A DNA stretch of 34,947 bases from Myxococcota bacterium (GCA_022710975.1 JAKLGA010000027.1:1-34947); one strand, 5' to 3'; positions 7,133-17,210 are shown, numbered from the stretch's first letter. Translations and numbers: made by a program. The notes: generated by a model not told the origin, from the sequence alone.

Positions 7133-8510
7133 AGATCCTCTCAAGGGGTACCGGGGCAAGGCGCGCGCGCGCCTCATCGATCTCGGCCTGCGGGTGTGGG
7201 ACGACCTCGAGCTGAAGACCTCCCGTGGCGCCTTCGTCGGCATCCTGCTGCCTCGCTCGGAGCAGGCCGACGACCAGCACCTGGTGCTCAAGCTCCGCAA
7301 CGGCTACAACGTCGGCGTCCTGGTGGACGTGGTCGAGAGCGCGGTCGTGCACGACCACAAGGAGGCGCACTACAAGATCCCCGAGGGGACCTTCCCGATG
7401 GATCCTGCCAAGCCGAACGTGACGCTGCTCGGCACCGGCGGCACCATCGCCAGCCGGCTGGACTACCGCACCGGCGCGGTCATCCCCGCCTTCACCCCCG
7501 GGGAGCTGTACGGGGCGGTGCCGGATCTCGCCGACGTCTGCAACCTGACCACCAAGAAGCTGTTCGGCATCTTCTCCGAGAACATGGGCCGGGAGCAGTG
7601 GCTGACGCTGGCCCGCGAGGCGGCCGCGGCCATCGAGGGCGGGGCCGACGGCATCGTGGTGGGCCACGGCACCGACACCATGCACCACACCGCGGCGGTG
7701 ATGACCTTCATGCTGCAGGACCTGCCGGTGCCGGTGGTGATCGTCGGCAGCCAGCGCTCCAGCGATCGCCCCTCCTCCGACGCGGCGCTCAACCTCATCC
7801 ACGCCTGCACCAGCGCCGGGCTGGGGCCCGTGGCCGAGGTGCTGGTGTGCATGTTCGGGCCGACCTCCGACGTGTTCGGGCTGCTGCACAGCGGGACCCG
7901 GGTGCGCAAGATGCACTCCTCCTACCGCAGCACCTTCCGCACCATCGGCGAGACCCCGGTCGCCATGGTCAGCCGCGACGGGGTCAAGCCCATCCGGCAG
8001 AAGTTCCGCGCGCGCGACCGCTCGCGCAAGGTCAAGCTGGTGGACACCTGGGACGATCGCGTCTCCATCGTCTACTACTACCCGAACATGAAGGGCGACG
8101 TGATCGACAGCCTGGTCGAGCGGGGCTACAAGGGCGTCGTCATCGCCGGCACCGGGCTGGGGCACGTGAACCGGCCGCTGTACGAGCCGCTGCGCAGGGC
8201 GGTCGCGGCCGGGCTGCACGTCTACATGACCGTGCAGACCCTGTGGGGCTTCGCCCAGATGTACGTGTACGACACCGGGCGCGACCTGCTGGAGATCGGC
8301 GTGGTGCCGCTGTCGAACATGCTGCCGGAGGTGGCCTACATGAAGCTCGGCTGGGCGCTCGGCCAGAGCCAGGAGCGCGAGGAGGTGAAGCGCATCATGC
8401 TCACCCCGATCGCGGACGAGATCACCGAGCGCGAGCCGCCCAACGGCTACGTCGTGCTGCAGGGCGGCATCCCCGAGGTGGACGAGTTCCTGGCCCGCGG
8501 CTACCGCTGA
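7122..8510 (+). CDS. gatD: GatD-like Glu-tRNA(Gln) amidotransferase subunit D (asparaginase family)
   Basis: A 462-residue protein, the usual length for GatD. Residues 1-95 form the N-terminal small beta domain of GatD; residues 97-440 are an L-asparaginase-type domain. Catalytic positions are present: T105/T108 in 'LLGTGGTIAS', T184 and D185 in 'GHGTDTMHHTA', and K263 in 'TRVRKMHSSYRSTFR'. The stretch 'SQRSSDRPSSDAALNL' is close to a GatD signature and unlike plain asparaginases. In archaea GatD releases ammonia from glutamine for GatE, which amidates Glu-tRNA(Gln). No gatE is in this window, and bacteria normally use GatCAB, so either gatE lies elsewhere or this copy acts as a stand-alone amidohydrolase. 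The start overlaps the HDIG gene, suggesting coupled translation. The 3' end overlaps the converging lipoprotein gene by 10 bases. Confidence 0.88.
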   Translation: MTDEDPLKGYRGKARARLIDLGLRVWDDLELKTSRGAFVGILLPRSEQADDQHLVLKLRNGYNVGVLVDVVESAVVHDHKEAHYKIPEGTFPMDPAKPNVTLLGTGGTIASRLDYRTGAVIPAFTPGELYGAVPDLADVCNLTTKKLFGIFSENMGREQWLTLAREAAAAIEGGADGIVVGHGTDTMHHTAAVMTFMLQDLPVPVVIVGSQRSSDRPSSDAALNLIHACTSAGLGPVAEVLVCMFGPTSDVFGLLHSGTRVRKMHSSYRSTFRTIGETPVAMVSRDGVKPIRQKFRARDRSRKVKLVDTWDDRVSIVYYYPNMKGDVIDSLVERGYKGVVIAGTGLGHVNRPLYEPLRRAVAAGLHVYMTVQTLWGFAQMYVYDTGRDLLEIGVVPLSNMLPEVAYMKLGWALGQSQEREEVKRIMLTPIADEITEREPPNGYVVLQGGIPEVDEFLARGYR

Positions 8511-9076
8511 GCCTCGGCCGCTGCCTCGAGCCTGGTCTGCGCCGCCTGGAGGGCCTCCGTGGCCACCGGCGCCAGGCGGTCCCGGATCTCGGGCTCCAGC
8601 CACGCCACCTCCTGCAACGCCCGCACCAGCGCCTCGAGATCGAGGAACAGCAGGACCACCTGGGACCTGTCCGCCGGATCCTCCCAGGACTCCACGAGAC
8701 GGGCGTGCTCTTCCAGGGGGAACTGGGCCGAGGACTGGAGGTCCGCCAGGATGACGGCGCGACGCCCAGGGCCGACCCCGGGCGCGGCGCGCGCGATCAG
8801 CTCCTCGAGGAAAGGCGCGAGGAGCCGGACCAGCTCCTTCCGGGCGCGCTGCTCGGAGAGGGCCTTGGCCCGGGTCCGGTCCGAGAGTCCGCCCTGCGAG
8901 TAGACGCCATAGAATCCGGCGCCTGCGTCCCCCTGGTAACCCGTCCCCCGCTGCATCCAGGGAGGGAACCACCGGGTGCCTGTCGCGTTGGGCCTGGGCT
9001 CCGAGGAGCCCGCGCAGGCCGGAAGCCACAGGGCGCAGACCAGGGCGATCCGCGCGCCGAGGGCTCGTCGGCTCAT
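8501..9076 (-). CDS. Putative lipoprotein, LPP20-like
   Basis: A 191-residue protein with an N-terminal signal and lipobox 'LPAC' (Cys at about residue 21), so probably lipid-anchored in the envelope. After a Pro/Trp-rich segment ('RWFPPWMQRGTGYQG'), 'FYGVYSQGG' followed by 'TRAKALSEQRARKELVRLL' resembles the LPP20/FlgO-like pattern, in which an A..A..RAR.EL helix follows a G-x-G strand. The rest is charged and helical, ending in an Ala/Glu-rich helix. The function of this group is unclear. The ATG overlaps the stop of the upstream ExbD-like gene (ATGA), so the two are probably co-expressed. Its 3' end overlaps that of gatD, which runs the other way. Confidence 0.7.
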   Translation of the reverse strand: MSRRALGARIALVCALWLPACAGSSEPRPNATGTRWFPPWMQRGTGYQGDAGAGFYGVYSQGGLSDRTRAKALSEQRARKELVRLLAPFLEELIARAAPGVGPGRRAVILADLQSSAQFPLEEHARLVESWEDPADRSQVVLLFLDLEALVRALQEVAWLEPEIRDRLAPVATEALQAAQTRLEAAAEAQR

Positions 9077-9882
9077 TCCGCACCTCCTGGACCGGCCTCG
9101 TCGGTGGACAGCACCAAGTCAGTGAAGCCCGCCTCGCGCAGCGAGTCCATCAGCTCCACCACGCGGGCGTAGGGCAGTTCCGGGGCCACGCTCAGGACCG
9201 CCTGGCCGGGCTCCCCGCCCGCGGCGCGCACCGCCTCGCGCGCCCGGGCCAGGTCCGCAGCGCCAGGCCGGGCAGGCAACTCCAGATTGCGCACCACCGC
9301 CTCGTCCCGCACCACGCTGACCAGGATCCGCTCCGGCCCCACCCTCACAAGCAGGCGTGGGCCCTCCGGAAGCTGCACCCGCGCCTCCGGCAGGCGCACC
9401 GAGTACACCTCGTAGGCACTGGACAGGAGCGCCATGCCGACCTGCAGACGCGCGGCCCGCTGCGCGCCGAGATCGCGCTGCAGGATGGCCGAGAGCAGCT
9501 CGCGCCAGACCTCCGCCCGCGCCTCGACCGCGTCCGGCACCGCCTGCGCGGTGCACAGGCCCGGCCGCGGCTCGGACAGCAGGGGGCAGTAAGCCTGGCG
9601 ACAGGCCTCGACAAGCGAGGTCGCCCGCGCCTCGGGGCTCACCTGTCCCAGCCGCGCCCAGGCCTGGCGGCAGCCAGGCTCGCGGAACACGCCCTGGCAG
9701 GCGGCCGCCAGGAACGTCGAGCGCTCCTCTGGCGGCTGGGCGCTCACCGCTGCCAGCCCGGCCAGGCAGCCGGCCACGGCCTGCTCCTGGACCTCGACCG
9801 GCACCTCCCGCTGGGCGCAAGCCCAAGGCCCGGCCGCCAGGCACAGCCCCACCCCGAGAATGGCGCCGATCGCGGGTCGCAC
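9073..9882 (-). CDS. Exported Cys-rich protein with ExbD/TolR-like C-terminal domain
   Basis: About 269 residues from the GTG at 9882, which has an excellent ribosome binding site (GGAGGGGAGGG). A GTG at 9918 (281 residues, GTGA overlap with the PilZ stop) is the alternative. It starts with a signal sequence ending 'AGPWACAQ'. Residues about 20-125 contain many cysteines in an unrecognised helical region ('AACQGVF', 'GCRQAWARL', 'ACRQAYCPLL'). The last 80 residues ('LARAREAVRAAGGEPGQAVL', then 'SVAPELPYARVVELMDSLREAG') resemble the periplasmic fold of ExbD/TolR, where V-x-I-x-A-D-x-x-V-Y-x-x-V-x-x-x-M is typical. No exbB/tolQ partner is nearby and the usual ExbD transmembrane Asp is not evident, so a role in a proton-driven motor is doubtful. 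Confidence 0.6.
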   Translation of the reverse strand: MRPAIGAILGVGLCLAAGPWACAQREVPVEVQEQAVAGCLAGLAAVSAQPPEERSTFLAAACQGVFREPGCRQAWARLGQVSPEARATSLVEACRQAYCPLLSEPRPGLCTAQAVPDAVEARAEVWRELLSAILQRDLGAQRAARLQVGMALLSSAYEVYSVRLPEARVQLPEGPRLLVRVGPERILVSVVRDEAVVRNLELPARPGAADLARAREAVRAAGGEPGQAVLSVAPELPYARVVELMDSLREAGFTDLVLSTDEAGPGGAE

Positions 9883-9914
9883 ACTCCCTCCCCTCCGGCC
9901 CCGACGGGCGTGGC

Positions 9915-10301
9915 TCACTCCGGCTCGCGCTCGGGATCCACGAGCGCCACCAGGCCCTGCATGAGCAGGTGGATGGTGTCGAGATCGGTGCAGCTCAGGG
10001 ACACGAAGTGCACGCCCATGCCGTTCTTGCGCGGGTCGGGGCCGTTCTCCACCCGGGCCACCTTGCCGCGCAGCACCACCCGGTGGCGGCCCTGCTCGCG
10101 GGGGATCTCCAGCACCAGATCGAGCTCGGTGCCCACCGGCGGGGGCATGAAGGTGCGCAGGAAGATGCCGTGGGGCGAGACATCGGCCGCCAGGTTGCCG
10201 TACTCCTGCCCCCCCATGCGGTAGGTGATCATGGCCTGCAGGGGCACGCGGTCGCTCGAACGCCGAAAGTCGCCATCGCCCATCTTCTTGTCACTCGCCA
10301 T
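9915..10301 (-). CDS. PilZ domain protein
   Basis: A 128-residue single-domain protein. 'RRSSDRVP' (R-x3-R, about residues 13-20) and 'ADVSPHGIFLRT' (D-x-S-x-x-G) are the two cyclic di-GMP binding motifs of PilZ domains. The rest ('VGTELDLVLEIP', 'GKVARVENGPDP', 'GMGVHFVSLS') follows the PilZ beta-barrel. It is predicted to be a cytoplasmic cyclic di-GMP receptor; single-domain PilZ proteins of this kind are common in Myxococcota. It is 47 bases downstream of the EndoQ-helicase gene. A candidate promoter (TTGCCA, 18 bases, TACCAT) ends 6 bases before the ATG, and there is no ribosome binding site, so it may be expressed from a leaderless mRNA. Confidence 0.9.
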   Translation of the reverse strand: MASDKKMGDGDFRRSSDRVPLQAMITYRMGGQEYGNLAADVSPHGIFLRTFMPPPVGTELDLVLEIPREQGRHRVVLRGKVARVENGPDPRKNGMGVHFVSLSCTDLDTIHLLMQGLVALVDPEREPE

Positions 10302-10307
10302 GCGCCG

Positions 10308-10337
10308 ATGGTACCCACGCCGGCCCGGGTCTGGCAA
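10308..10337 (-). promoter_or_regulatory. Candidate leaderless promoter of the PilZ gene
   Basis: On the - strand TTGCCA (10337-10332), an 18-base spacer and TACCAT (10313-10308), ending 6 bases before the ATG at 10301. The same arrangement TTGCCA-N18-TACCCT precedes the dedA-like gene. A start point 7 bases below the -10 would fall on the ATG. Confidence 0.45.
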
Positions 10338-10348
10338 GGGCCGCTCGC

Positions 10349-13266
10349 TCAGAGCAGCGGGAGCTGGCGATCCCGCCTGCGGCGGGCCGGCAGGCGCGCG
10401 TCGCTCGCCTCGGTCAGCGCCCGGTCGATGGGCGCCAGGAACGGCGAAGGCCTCATGGCGCGCGGCTTGCCGCGCAGCGCCCGGCGCTCGGCCCGGCACA
10501 GGATCAGGCGCTCCGCCGCCCGGGTCATGCCCACGTAGAACAGCCGCCGCTCCTCCTCGAGCTCGGCCGCGCCCAGGGGACCGAAGCGCAGCGGCAGCAA
10601 CCCGTCCTCGCAGCCCACCACGAACACCACCCGGAACTCCAGCCCCTTGGCCGCGTGCAGGGTGAGCAGGTGCACCCGGTCCGCGCGCTCGTCGAACTCG
10701 TCCCCGCCCAGCGCGTCGGCCAGCCGCGCGTGGCTGCGGCGCCGGAAGGGGATCCCGGAGCGCGCCAGGGCCTCGACCAGCGGCTCGGCCAGCGCGTCCA
10801 GGCGGTAGAGCACGGCAACGTCCGAGTAGGCCAGCCCCTCGAGGGCCGGCCCGGCCTGTCCCCGGCCGCTGTCCAGCGAGAAGAAGCTGTGCCCGCCGAA
10901 GAGCGCCTCGAGGGAGGCCACCACGAACTCGGCCTCGGCCCGCTCGGTGGGCGCCCGGTGGAGCGTCACCCGCGCCCGCCCCGGCCCCAGGGCCTGCACC
11001 CCCGCGCGGCCCGCCCCGCGCGCCAGGGCCTGCCCGGCCGCGTCGGCGATCACCTGGTTCGAGCGGTAGTTGCGGCCCAGGCGCACCCAGCGCGCGCCCG
11101 GGTGGGCGGCCGCGAAGCGCTCGAAGGCCCCGGCGGTCGCCCCGCGGAAGCCGTAGATGGACTGGTCCGGATCGCCGACCAGCGAGAGCTCGCCGTCCTC
11201 GGGCGCGAGCAGCTCGACCAGGCGCGCCTGGAGCGCGTCCACGTCCTGGTACTCGTCGACCAGCAGCGCCCGCGCGCGCACGCGCTCCTCCGCCGCCAGC
11301 GCGGGCGAGGCCTCGAGCAGCGCCACGGCCAGGGACACGAGCTGCTCGAAGTCCACCCGGCCCGCCTCGTGGAGCAGCCGCCGGTAGGTGCGCTCGTCCT
11401 GCTCCAGCCCGGCCGGCCAGTCCGTGCGCGGGGCGTGCGCCCAGCGGCTCAGGCGCCCCAGCAGGCGGCGCGCCCGGGTCTCGCTGAGCCCGGCCTGCTC
11501 CCGCAGGAGCGCCACCCGCTCCTCCTCCTCGGCCAGCGCGAAGCCGGGCGCGAGTCCGACCAGGCGCTCGGCCTCGCCGGGGTGGCGCTGGAGCAGCGCC
11601 AGGCACAGGGCGTGGAAGGTGGACACCTGCGCCCGCTCCCCCTGGCCGGGCAGCAGCGCGCACACCCGGGCGCGCAGCTCGTCCGCGGCCCGGCGGGTGA
11701 AGGTGAGCACCAGGCAGGCCTCGGGCGCGAACCCGCGGGCCGTCACCAGGTGCGCGAGCCGCTCGGTCAGGGTCCGGGTCTTGCCCGAGCCCGGCCCGGC
11801 CACCACCAGCAGCGGGCCGCCGCTGTGCAGGATGGCGGCCTGCTGATCGGGATCCGGGGGGAGGGGCCCTGGGGACGGCTGGGACGCAGATCGCGGCCGC
11901 TCGTCCCTGTCGTCCCTTTCGTCCTTCACGTCCTTGTCGTCCTCGTCGTCCTCGACCTCCTCCTCCAGGAAGAGCGCCCTCTGGCTCTTCCGCAGCCCCG
12001 GCTCCAGCTCCCCCGGGGCGAACAGCCGGATGCGGCCGTACTCGCCGTCGTAGCCGGCCTCCCGGAGCACCTGCCCCCGCCGCAGACGCGCCAGCCCCTC
12101 CCCCAGCGGGCCAGGGGCCACGCGGGCCACCTCCTCCAGCGGCGCGCGGGCCAGCAGCTCGAGCTCGGGCCCCAGCCTCGCCAGCAGGACCGCCAGGGCG
12201 GCCTGGACCGCGTGGCTCTTCGGCCCCACGCCCAGCACCTCGCCCAGGATCTCCTCGAGCGGCACCAGGCTCTCGACCTGGCCCGCGCCCGGCGGTCGGT
12301 AGCCCTCCGGGCGATCGGCCAGCTCCTCCACCCGGTGCATCACCCCCACGGTGATGGCCTCGCCGCAGGTCGGGCAGCGCCCGCCCACGGCGCGGGTCTC
12401 GGCCGGCGTCAGGCGCGCGCCGCACTTGCGGTGGCCGTCCAGGTGGTACTTGCCCTCCTCGGGGAAGAACTCCACCGTGCCCACGTAGCCCAGCCCGGTC
12501 CGGAGCGCCGCGAGCAGCGCCGGGTAGGAGCGCTCGCCCGAGAGGCACACGGCCTCGCGGCCCAGCCGGGACGGGGAGTGGGCGTCGGAGGAGGAGATCA
12601 GCCGGAAGCGGTCCAGCCCCGAGACGCGCCAGTTCATAGGCGGATCGGACGACAGGCCGGTCTCCACGGCGAACAGCTCGCCGGCCAGATCGGCGTAGCA
12701 CGCGTCCACCGAGTCGAAGCCCGACCTGGAGCCCAGGGCCGAGAACCACGGGGTCCACACGTGGGCCGGGATCAGGCAGCAGCCGGGCCCAGACTCCAGC
12801 ACCAGCTCGAGCAGGTCGCGCGAGCCGAGCCCCAGGATGGGCCGCCCGTCCGCGCACAGGTTCCCCACCCGCCCCAGGCGGGCGGACAGGCGCTCGGCGG
12901 CCTCGAGCCCCGGGGCCAGCACCACGTGGTGCACCTTGCGGGTGCGCTCGGCCTGCTTGTAGATGGTGGCGATCTCCGCGCTCAGCAGGAAACGCGGCTC
13001 GCGCTCCTCCGCCGCGCAGGCCCGCGGCACCCGTCCACGCAGCCCGGCCGCCAGCGCGGGGCGCAGCCGGTAGAGCCCCTCCTCGGCCGGCTCGAGCTGG
13101 GCGGCCAGCTCGGCGCGCCAGGCGGGGTGGGTGAAGTCGCCCGTGCCGAGCAGCGCGAGCCCCTTCTGGCGGGCGGACAGCCACAGGTGGGGCAGATCAC
13201 AGTCCCGCGAGGTGGCCCGCGAGAAGCGGGAGTGCAGGTGCAGGTCGGCGTACCAGCGGGGGCTCA

Positions 13267-13267
<1 letters not shown>
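10349..13267 (-). CDS. Endonuclease Q (PHP) fused to UvrD/Rep-type DNA helicase
   Basis: A 972-residue two-part protein. Residues 1-430 match the EndoQ/TIGR00375 family: PHP metal motifs 'ADLHLHSRFS' (7-16), 'GTGDFTHP', 'SAEI', 'KVHHVVLAPG', 'PAHVWTPWFS' and 'SSDAHSPS' (226-233), and a Cys/His zinc-finger-like element ('HRKCG' to 'CPTCG', 279-302). EndoQ nicks DNA 5' of deaminated bases such as uracil and hypoxanthine. Residues 434-470 are a very acidic Asp/Glu/Arg linker. Residues 471-972 are a full SF1A helicase: 'AGPGSGKT' (490-497), 'LTFTRRAADELRAR', 'LVDEYQDV', 'GDPDQSIYGFRGA', 'LGRNYRSN', 'LLTLHAAKGLEF' and 'FYVGMTRAAERL'. Nicking and unwinding on one chain would suit lesion removal followed by repair synthesis; this is inference. 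The ATG at 13267 shares a base with the amidase stop (TGATG). Any longer N terminus is antisense-like filler inside the amidase gene. Confidence 0.9.
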
Positions 13268-14589
<1,322 letters not shown>

Positions 14590-14597
14590 GCCCGACC

Positions 14598-15284
14598 TCA
14601 GGCGCCGGCCCGCGGGCCCGCGCCGGCCGCCGCGCGCCGCGACTCCCGCCGCGCGCGCCAGAACTCCACGGCGATGGGGATCATGGAGATGAGGATGATC
14701 ACCGCGATGACGATGTGGAACTGATCCTTGACCACCGGCAGGTCGGCGAAGAAGAAGCCGGCCAGCAGGAAGGCGAGCACCCAGGCCACCCCGCCGGTCA
14801 CGTTGAAGCTGGCGAAGCGCAGGTAGCGCATCCGGCCGATGCCAGCCACGAAGGGCGCGAAGGTGCGGATGATGGGCACGAAGCGGGCCAGGATGATGGT
14901 CTTGCCGCCGTGGCGCTCGTAGAAGCGCTGCGCGCGCTCGAGGTGCTTCCTGTTCAACCAGCGCGACCTCTCCTTGCTGAAGACCTTCGGCCCCACCCAC
15001 TTGCCGATGCTGTAGTTGACCGCGTCGCCGCCCACGGCCGCCGCGCACAGCAGCACCGCCATCAGCCACAGCTCGATCGGCGAACCGGACCGGGTGGACA
15101 GGGCGCCGATGGCGAACAGCAGCGAGTCGCCGGGCAGGAAGGGGGTCACCACCAGGCCGGTCTCGCAGAAGATGATGGCGAACAGCAGCACGTACAGCCA
15201 CGGCCCCATGGCCCCGGCCCACGCGTTCAGGTGCACGTCGATGTGCACGAAGATGTCCCAGACGGTCTGGATGAGCTCGAGCAT
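14598..15284 (-). CDS. DedA family membrane protein
   Basis: A 228-residue inner-membrane protein of the DedA/VTT family, usual length. Signature pieces are 'FCETGLVVTPFLPGDSLLF' (re-entrant region with the acidic residue), 'GDAVNYSIGKWVG', 'FYERHGGKTIILARFVPIIR' and 'FAPFVAGIGRMRYLRF'. Several members flip undecaprenyl phosphate or phospholipids between membrane leaflets. About five hydrophobic segments are visible, and the last 20 residues are Arg/Ala-rich and cytoplasmic. A GAGGTG ribosome binding site lies 5 bases before the ATG. It is the first gene of the run dedA, amidase, endoQ-helicase, pilZ. Confidence 0.92.
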   Translation of the reverse strand: MLELIQTVWDIFVHIDVHLNAWAGAMGPWLYVLLFAIIFCETGLVVTPFLPGDSLLFAIGALSTRSGSPIELWLMAVLLCAAAVGGDAVNYSIGKWVGPKVFSKERSRWLNRKHLERAQRFYERHGGKTIILARFVPIIRTFAPFVAGIGRMRYLRFASFNVTGGVAWVLAFLLAGFFFADLPVVKDQFHIVIAVIILISMIPIAVEFWRARRESRRAAAGAGPRAGA

Positions 15285-15306
15285 GCTGCACCTCGCGATT
15301 CGGCCG

Positions 15307-15336
15307 AGGGTAAGGGCCAGGCGCCCAGCGTGGCAA
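15307..15336 (-). promoter_or_regulatory. Candidate promoter of the dedA-led operon
   Basis: On the - strand TTGCCA (15336-15331), an 18-base spacer and TACCCT (15312-15307). The -10 is weak alone, but the pair repeats the arrangement found before the PilZ gene. The leader is about 15 to 20 bases and contains the GAGGTG ribosome binding site. Confidence 0.35.
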
Positions 15337-15347
15337 GAGTTTTCGCC

Positions 15348-17210
15348 CTACTGGCAGTCAGGTCGCGGGCAGCCCTGCGCCGCCTCGCAGGCCGGCGAGG
15401 TGCACTCGAAGGCGCCGATGTCGGGCCCGCAGCCCGTGCTGGTCCCGTCGGCCACCCCGTTCACGTCCAGCCCGAGCTCCAGGCCGCAGTCGACCATGGG
15501 GCAGTCGGGGCTCACGGGGATGAGGGAGTTCCCGTGGAAGGCGCAGCTCACCTCCGCGAGCGGCATGACGCGGTTGCCGGCGGCGTCGGGCGGGCAGACG
15601 CCCTCGCACAGGGCGGCGAAGTTGATGATCAGGTTCGAGGAGAGCTCGAGCAGCTCCGCGGTGGTTCCCGAGACCAGCGCGGGGGTCGCCTTGGGCGGAT
15701 CGAAGTCCGCGACCAGGCAGTTCTCGAGCCTCAGCCCGGCGCCCGGGCCGACCTGGATCCAGCCCTGGCCGAACGCCCCCAGCAGGCTGAGCTGCACCAG
15801 CTCGACCTGGCTGTCGCCACCCGCGATCTCGATCCCGAAGGGGGGCGGGGCCTCCTGCGGGTAGACCCGCTGGAGCTGGGCCCCGCGGACCCACACCCCG
15901 GCCCGGGCGTTCCGCACCACCAGGGCCGGCGCGCCGTCGGTGTGGATCAGGTTCAGCGAGGAGGCCCCGAACCCGGCGGCCCCGGCCGGCGGGCCGTAGG
16001 AGACCGGCGCGCTGTTGCCCTCCACCCGCAGCCCGAAGCCGCGGTTCTCGTCCCACGGGGTCATGACCGGGGTGTCCCCGATCTGCGTGCACTCCAGGGC
16101 GATGTCACCGCCGCCCTGGATGGAGACGCCGCCCTGGGCGTTGCGGCCCACGGCCACGCAGCCGGGCCGGAAGTCCTGGTCCCCGCCGGCCTCGCCGGGC
16201 CTGAGGTGCCTGGGCCCCACGCTCGCGCCGAGGACGTTCTCGAGCCGGATGCCGACCCCTCCGTTGCCGAGCTGCCAGTTGCCCTGCCCGAGGTCGCCCA
16301 GGGTGTCGAAGCCGATCCAGGTCCCCTCGATCCACAGGTCGTGCACTCCGCTCGCCTCGATCCCGTGGCCGCTGTTGGCGGTGATCACGTTGACGTCCCA
16401 GTCCGGGACCGCGCTGGGTGGATCCTCCATGGGCCACTGCATCCAGGCGCCGCACTCGAGCTCCCGGCCGCGGCCGAGCGTCACCCCACGCGCGCCGGGC
16501 TCGATGCCCAGCCCCACGCCGTTGGGGGCGCCGGGCTCGCCCAGGCGCAGGCCGTAGAGGTGCACGTCCGCGCTGTTGCCCTCGATCAGGACGCCGTGCC
16601 CGGGGAAGCCCACCAGGCGAAGGTTGGAGAGGATCACCCCGGTGCCGGCCACCGTCAGCCCGCGGACGGCGCCGTCTCCCCGCAGGGTGAAGCCGGCGTC
16701 GCCGCCGTCGATGAAGGTCAGCGAGGTCACCGCGGGCAGGTCCTCGGTGAGCTGCAGCTCGCCGCCCAGGGCCGGATCGAAGATGACGCCGTGCGGGCCG
16801 ATCGTGCCGGAGAACATCGTCAGCACGTCCCGGAGCTCGGTGGCGTCGTGCACCGTCCAGGTCGGCCCGAGGCACGACAGGTCCTGCAGCTCGTCGTTGC
16901 AGTAGGCCACGTTGGGATCGCTGTCGGGCGGCACGCACACCCGGCCCTGGCAGGCGCAGCCGATCGGGCACACCGTGCCGGCCTCGCAGCTCGGCGGGGG
17001 CTCCCCGCAGCTCCCGTCCAGGCAGCAGGCCGGCGAGAGGGAAGTGTCCACGGGCACGCAGATCTCCTCGGCCAGGCACACGCAGGCCGCCGGGCATCCG
17101 GCCGCGCACGGCAGGTAGCCCTCGAAGCCGGGCGCGAAGTCGCAGCCCGCGGGCAGGCCCAGGCAGGCGAGCGAGGTGGCCAGCAGGCGCTGGAGCGCGG
17201 GGGTTCGCAT
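15348..17210 (-). CDS. Secreted protein with Cys-rich N terminus and right-handed beta-helix
   Basis: A 620-residue exported protein. The signal 'LLATSLACLGLPAGC' ends at a Cys near residue 23, possibly a lipidation site although the lipobox is not canonical. Residues about 23-110 are rich in cysteines ('CAAGCPAACVC', 'CCLDGSCGEPPPSC', 'CPIGCACQGRVC'), a pattern common in deltaproteobacterial surface proteins. Residues about 120-560 carry many short beta-strand turns with Gly/Asn ('GVLIEGNSADVHLYGLRLG', 'GVGIRLENVLGASVG', 'GGVSIQGGGDIALEC'), typical of parallel beta-helix (pectate-lyase-like) repeats. The end ('GCGPDIGAFECTSPAC') resembles the choice-of-anchor 'DIGAFE' tail of polymorphic outer-membrane-like beta-helix proteins. 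No catalytic residues are recognisable. A TTAGCAT -10-like box lies 9 bases before the ATG. Confidence 0.75.
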   Translation of the reverse strand: MRTPALQRLLATSLACLGLPAGCDFAPGFEGYLPCAAGCPAACVCLAEEICVPVDTSLSPACCLDGSCGEPPPSCEAGTVCPIGCACQGRVCVPPDSDPNVAYCNDELQDLSCLGPTWTVHDATELRDVLTMFSGTIGPHGVIFDPALGGELQLTEDLPAVTSLTFIDGGDAGFTLRGDGAVRGLTVAGTGVILSNLRLVGFPGHGVLIEGNSADVHLYGLRLGEPGAPNGVGLGIEPGARGVTLGRGRELECGAWMQWPMEDPPSAVPDWDVNVITANSGHGIEASGVHDLWIEGTWIGFDTLGDLGQGNWQLGNGGVGIRLENVLGASVGPRHLRPGEAGGDQDFRPGCVAVGRNAQGGVSIQGGGDIALECTQIGDTPVMTPWDENRGFGLRVEGNSAPVSYGPPAGAAGFGASSLNLIHTDGAPALVVRNARAGVWVRGAQLQRVYPQEAPPPFGIEIAGGDSQVELVQLSLLGAFGQGWIQVGPGAGLRLENCLVADFDPPKATPALVSGTTAELLELSSNLIINFAALCEGVCPPDAAGNRVMPLAEVSCAFHGNSLIPVSPDCPMVDCGLELGLDVNGVADGTSTGCGPDIGAFECTSPACEAAQGCPRPDCQ

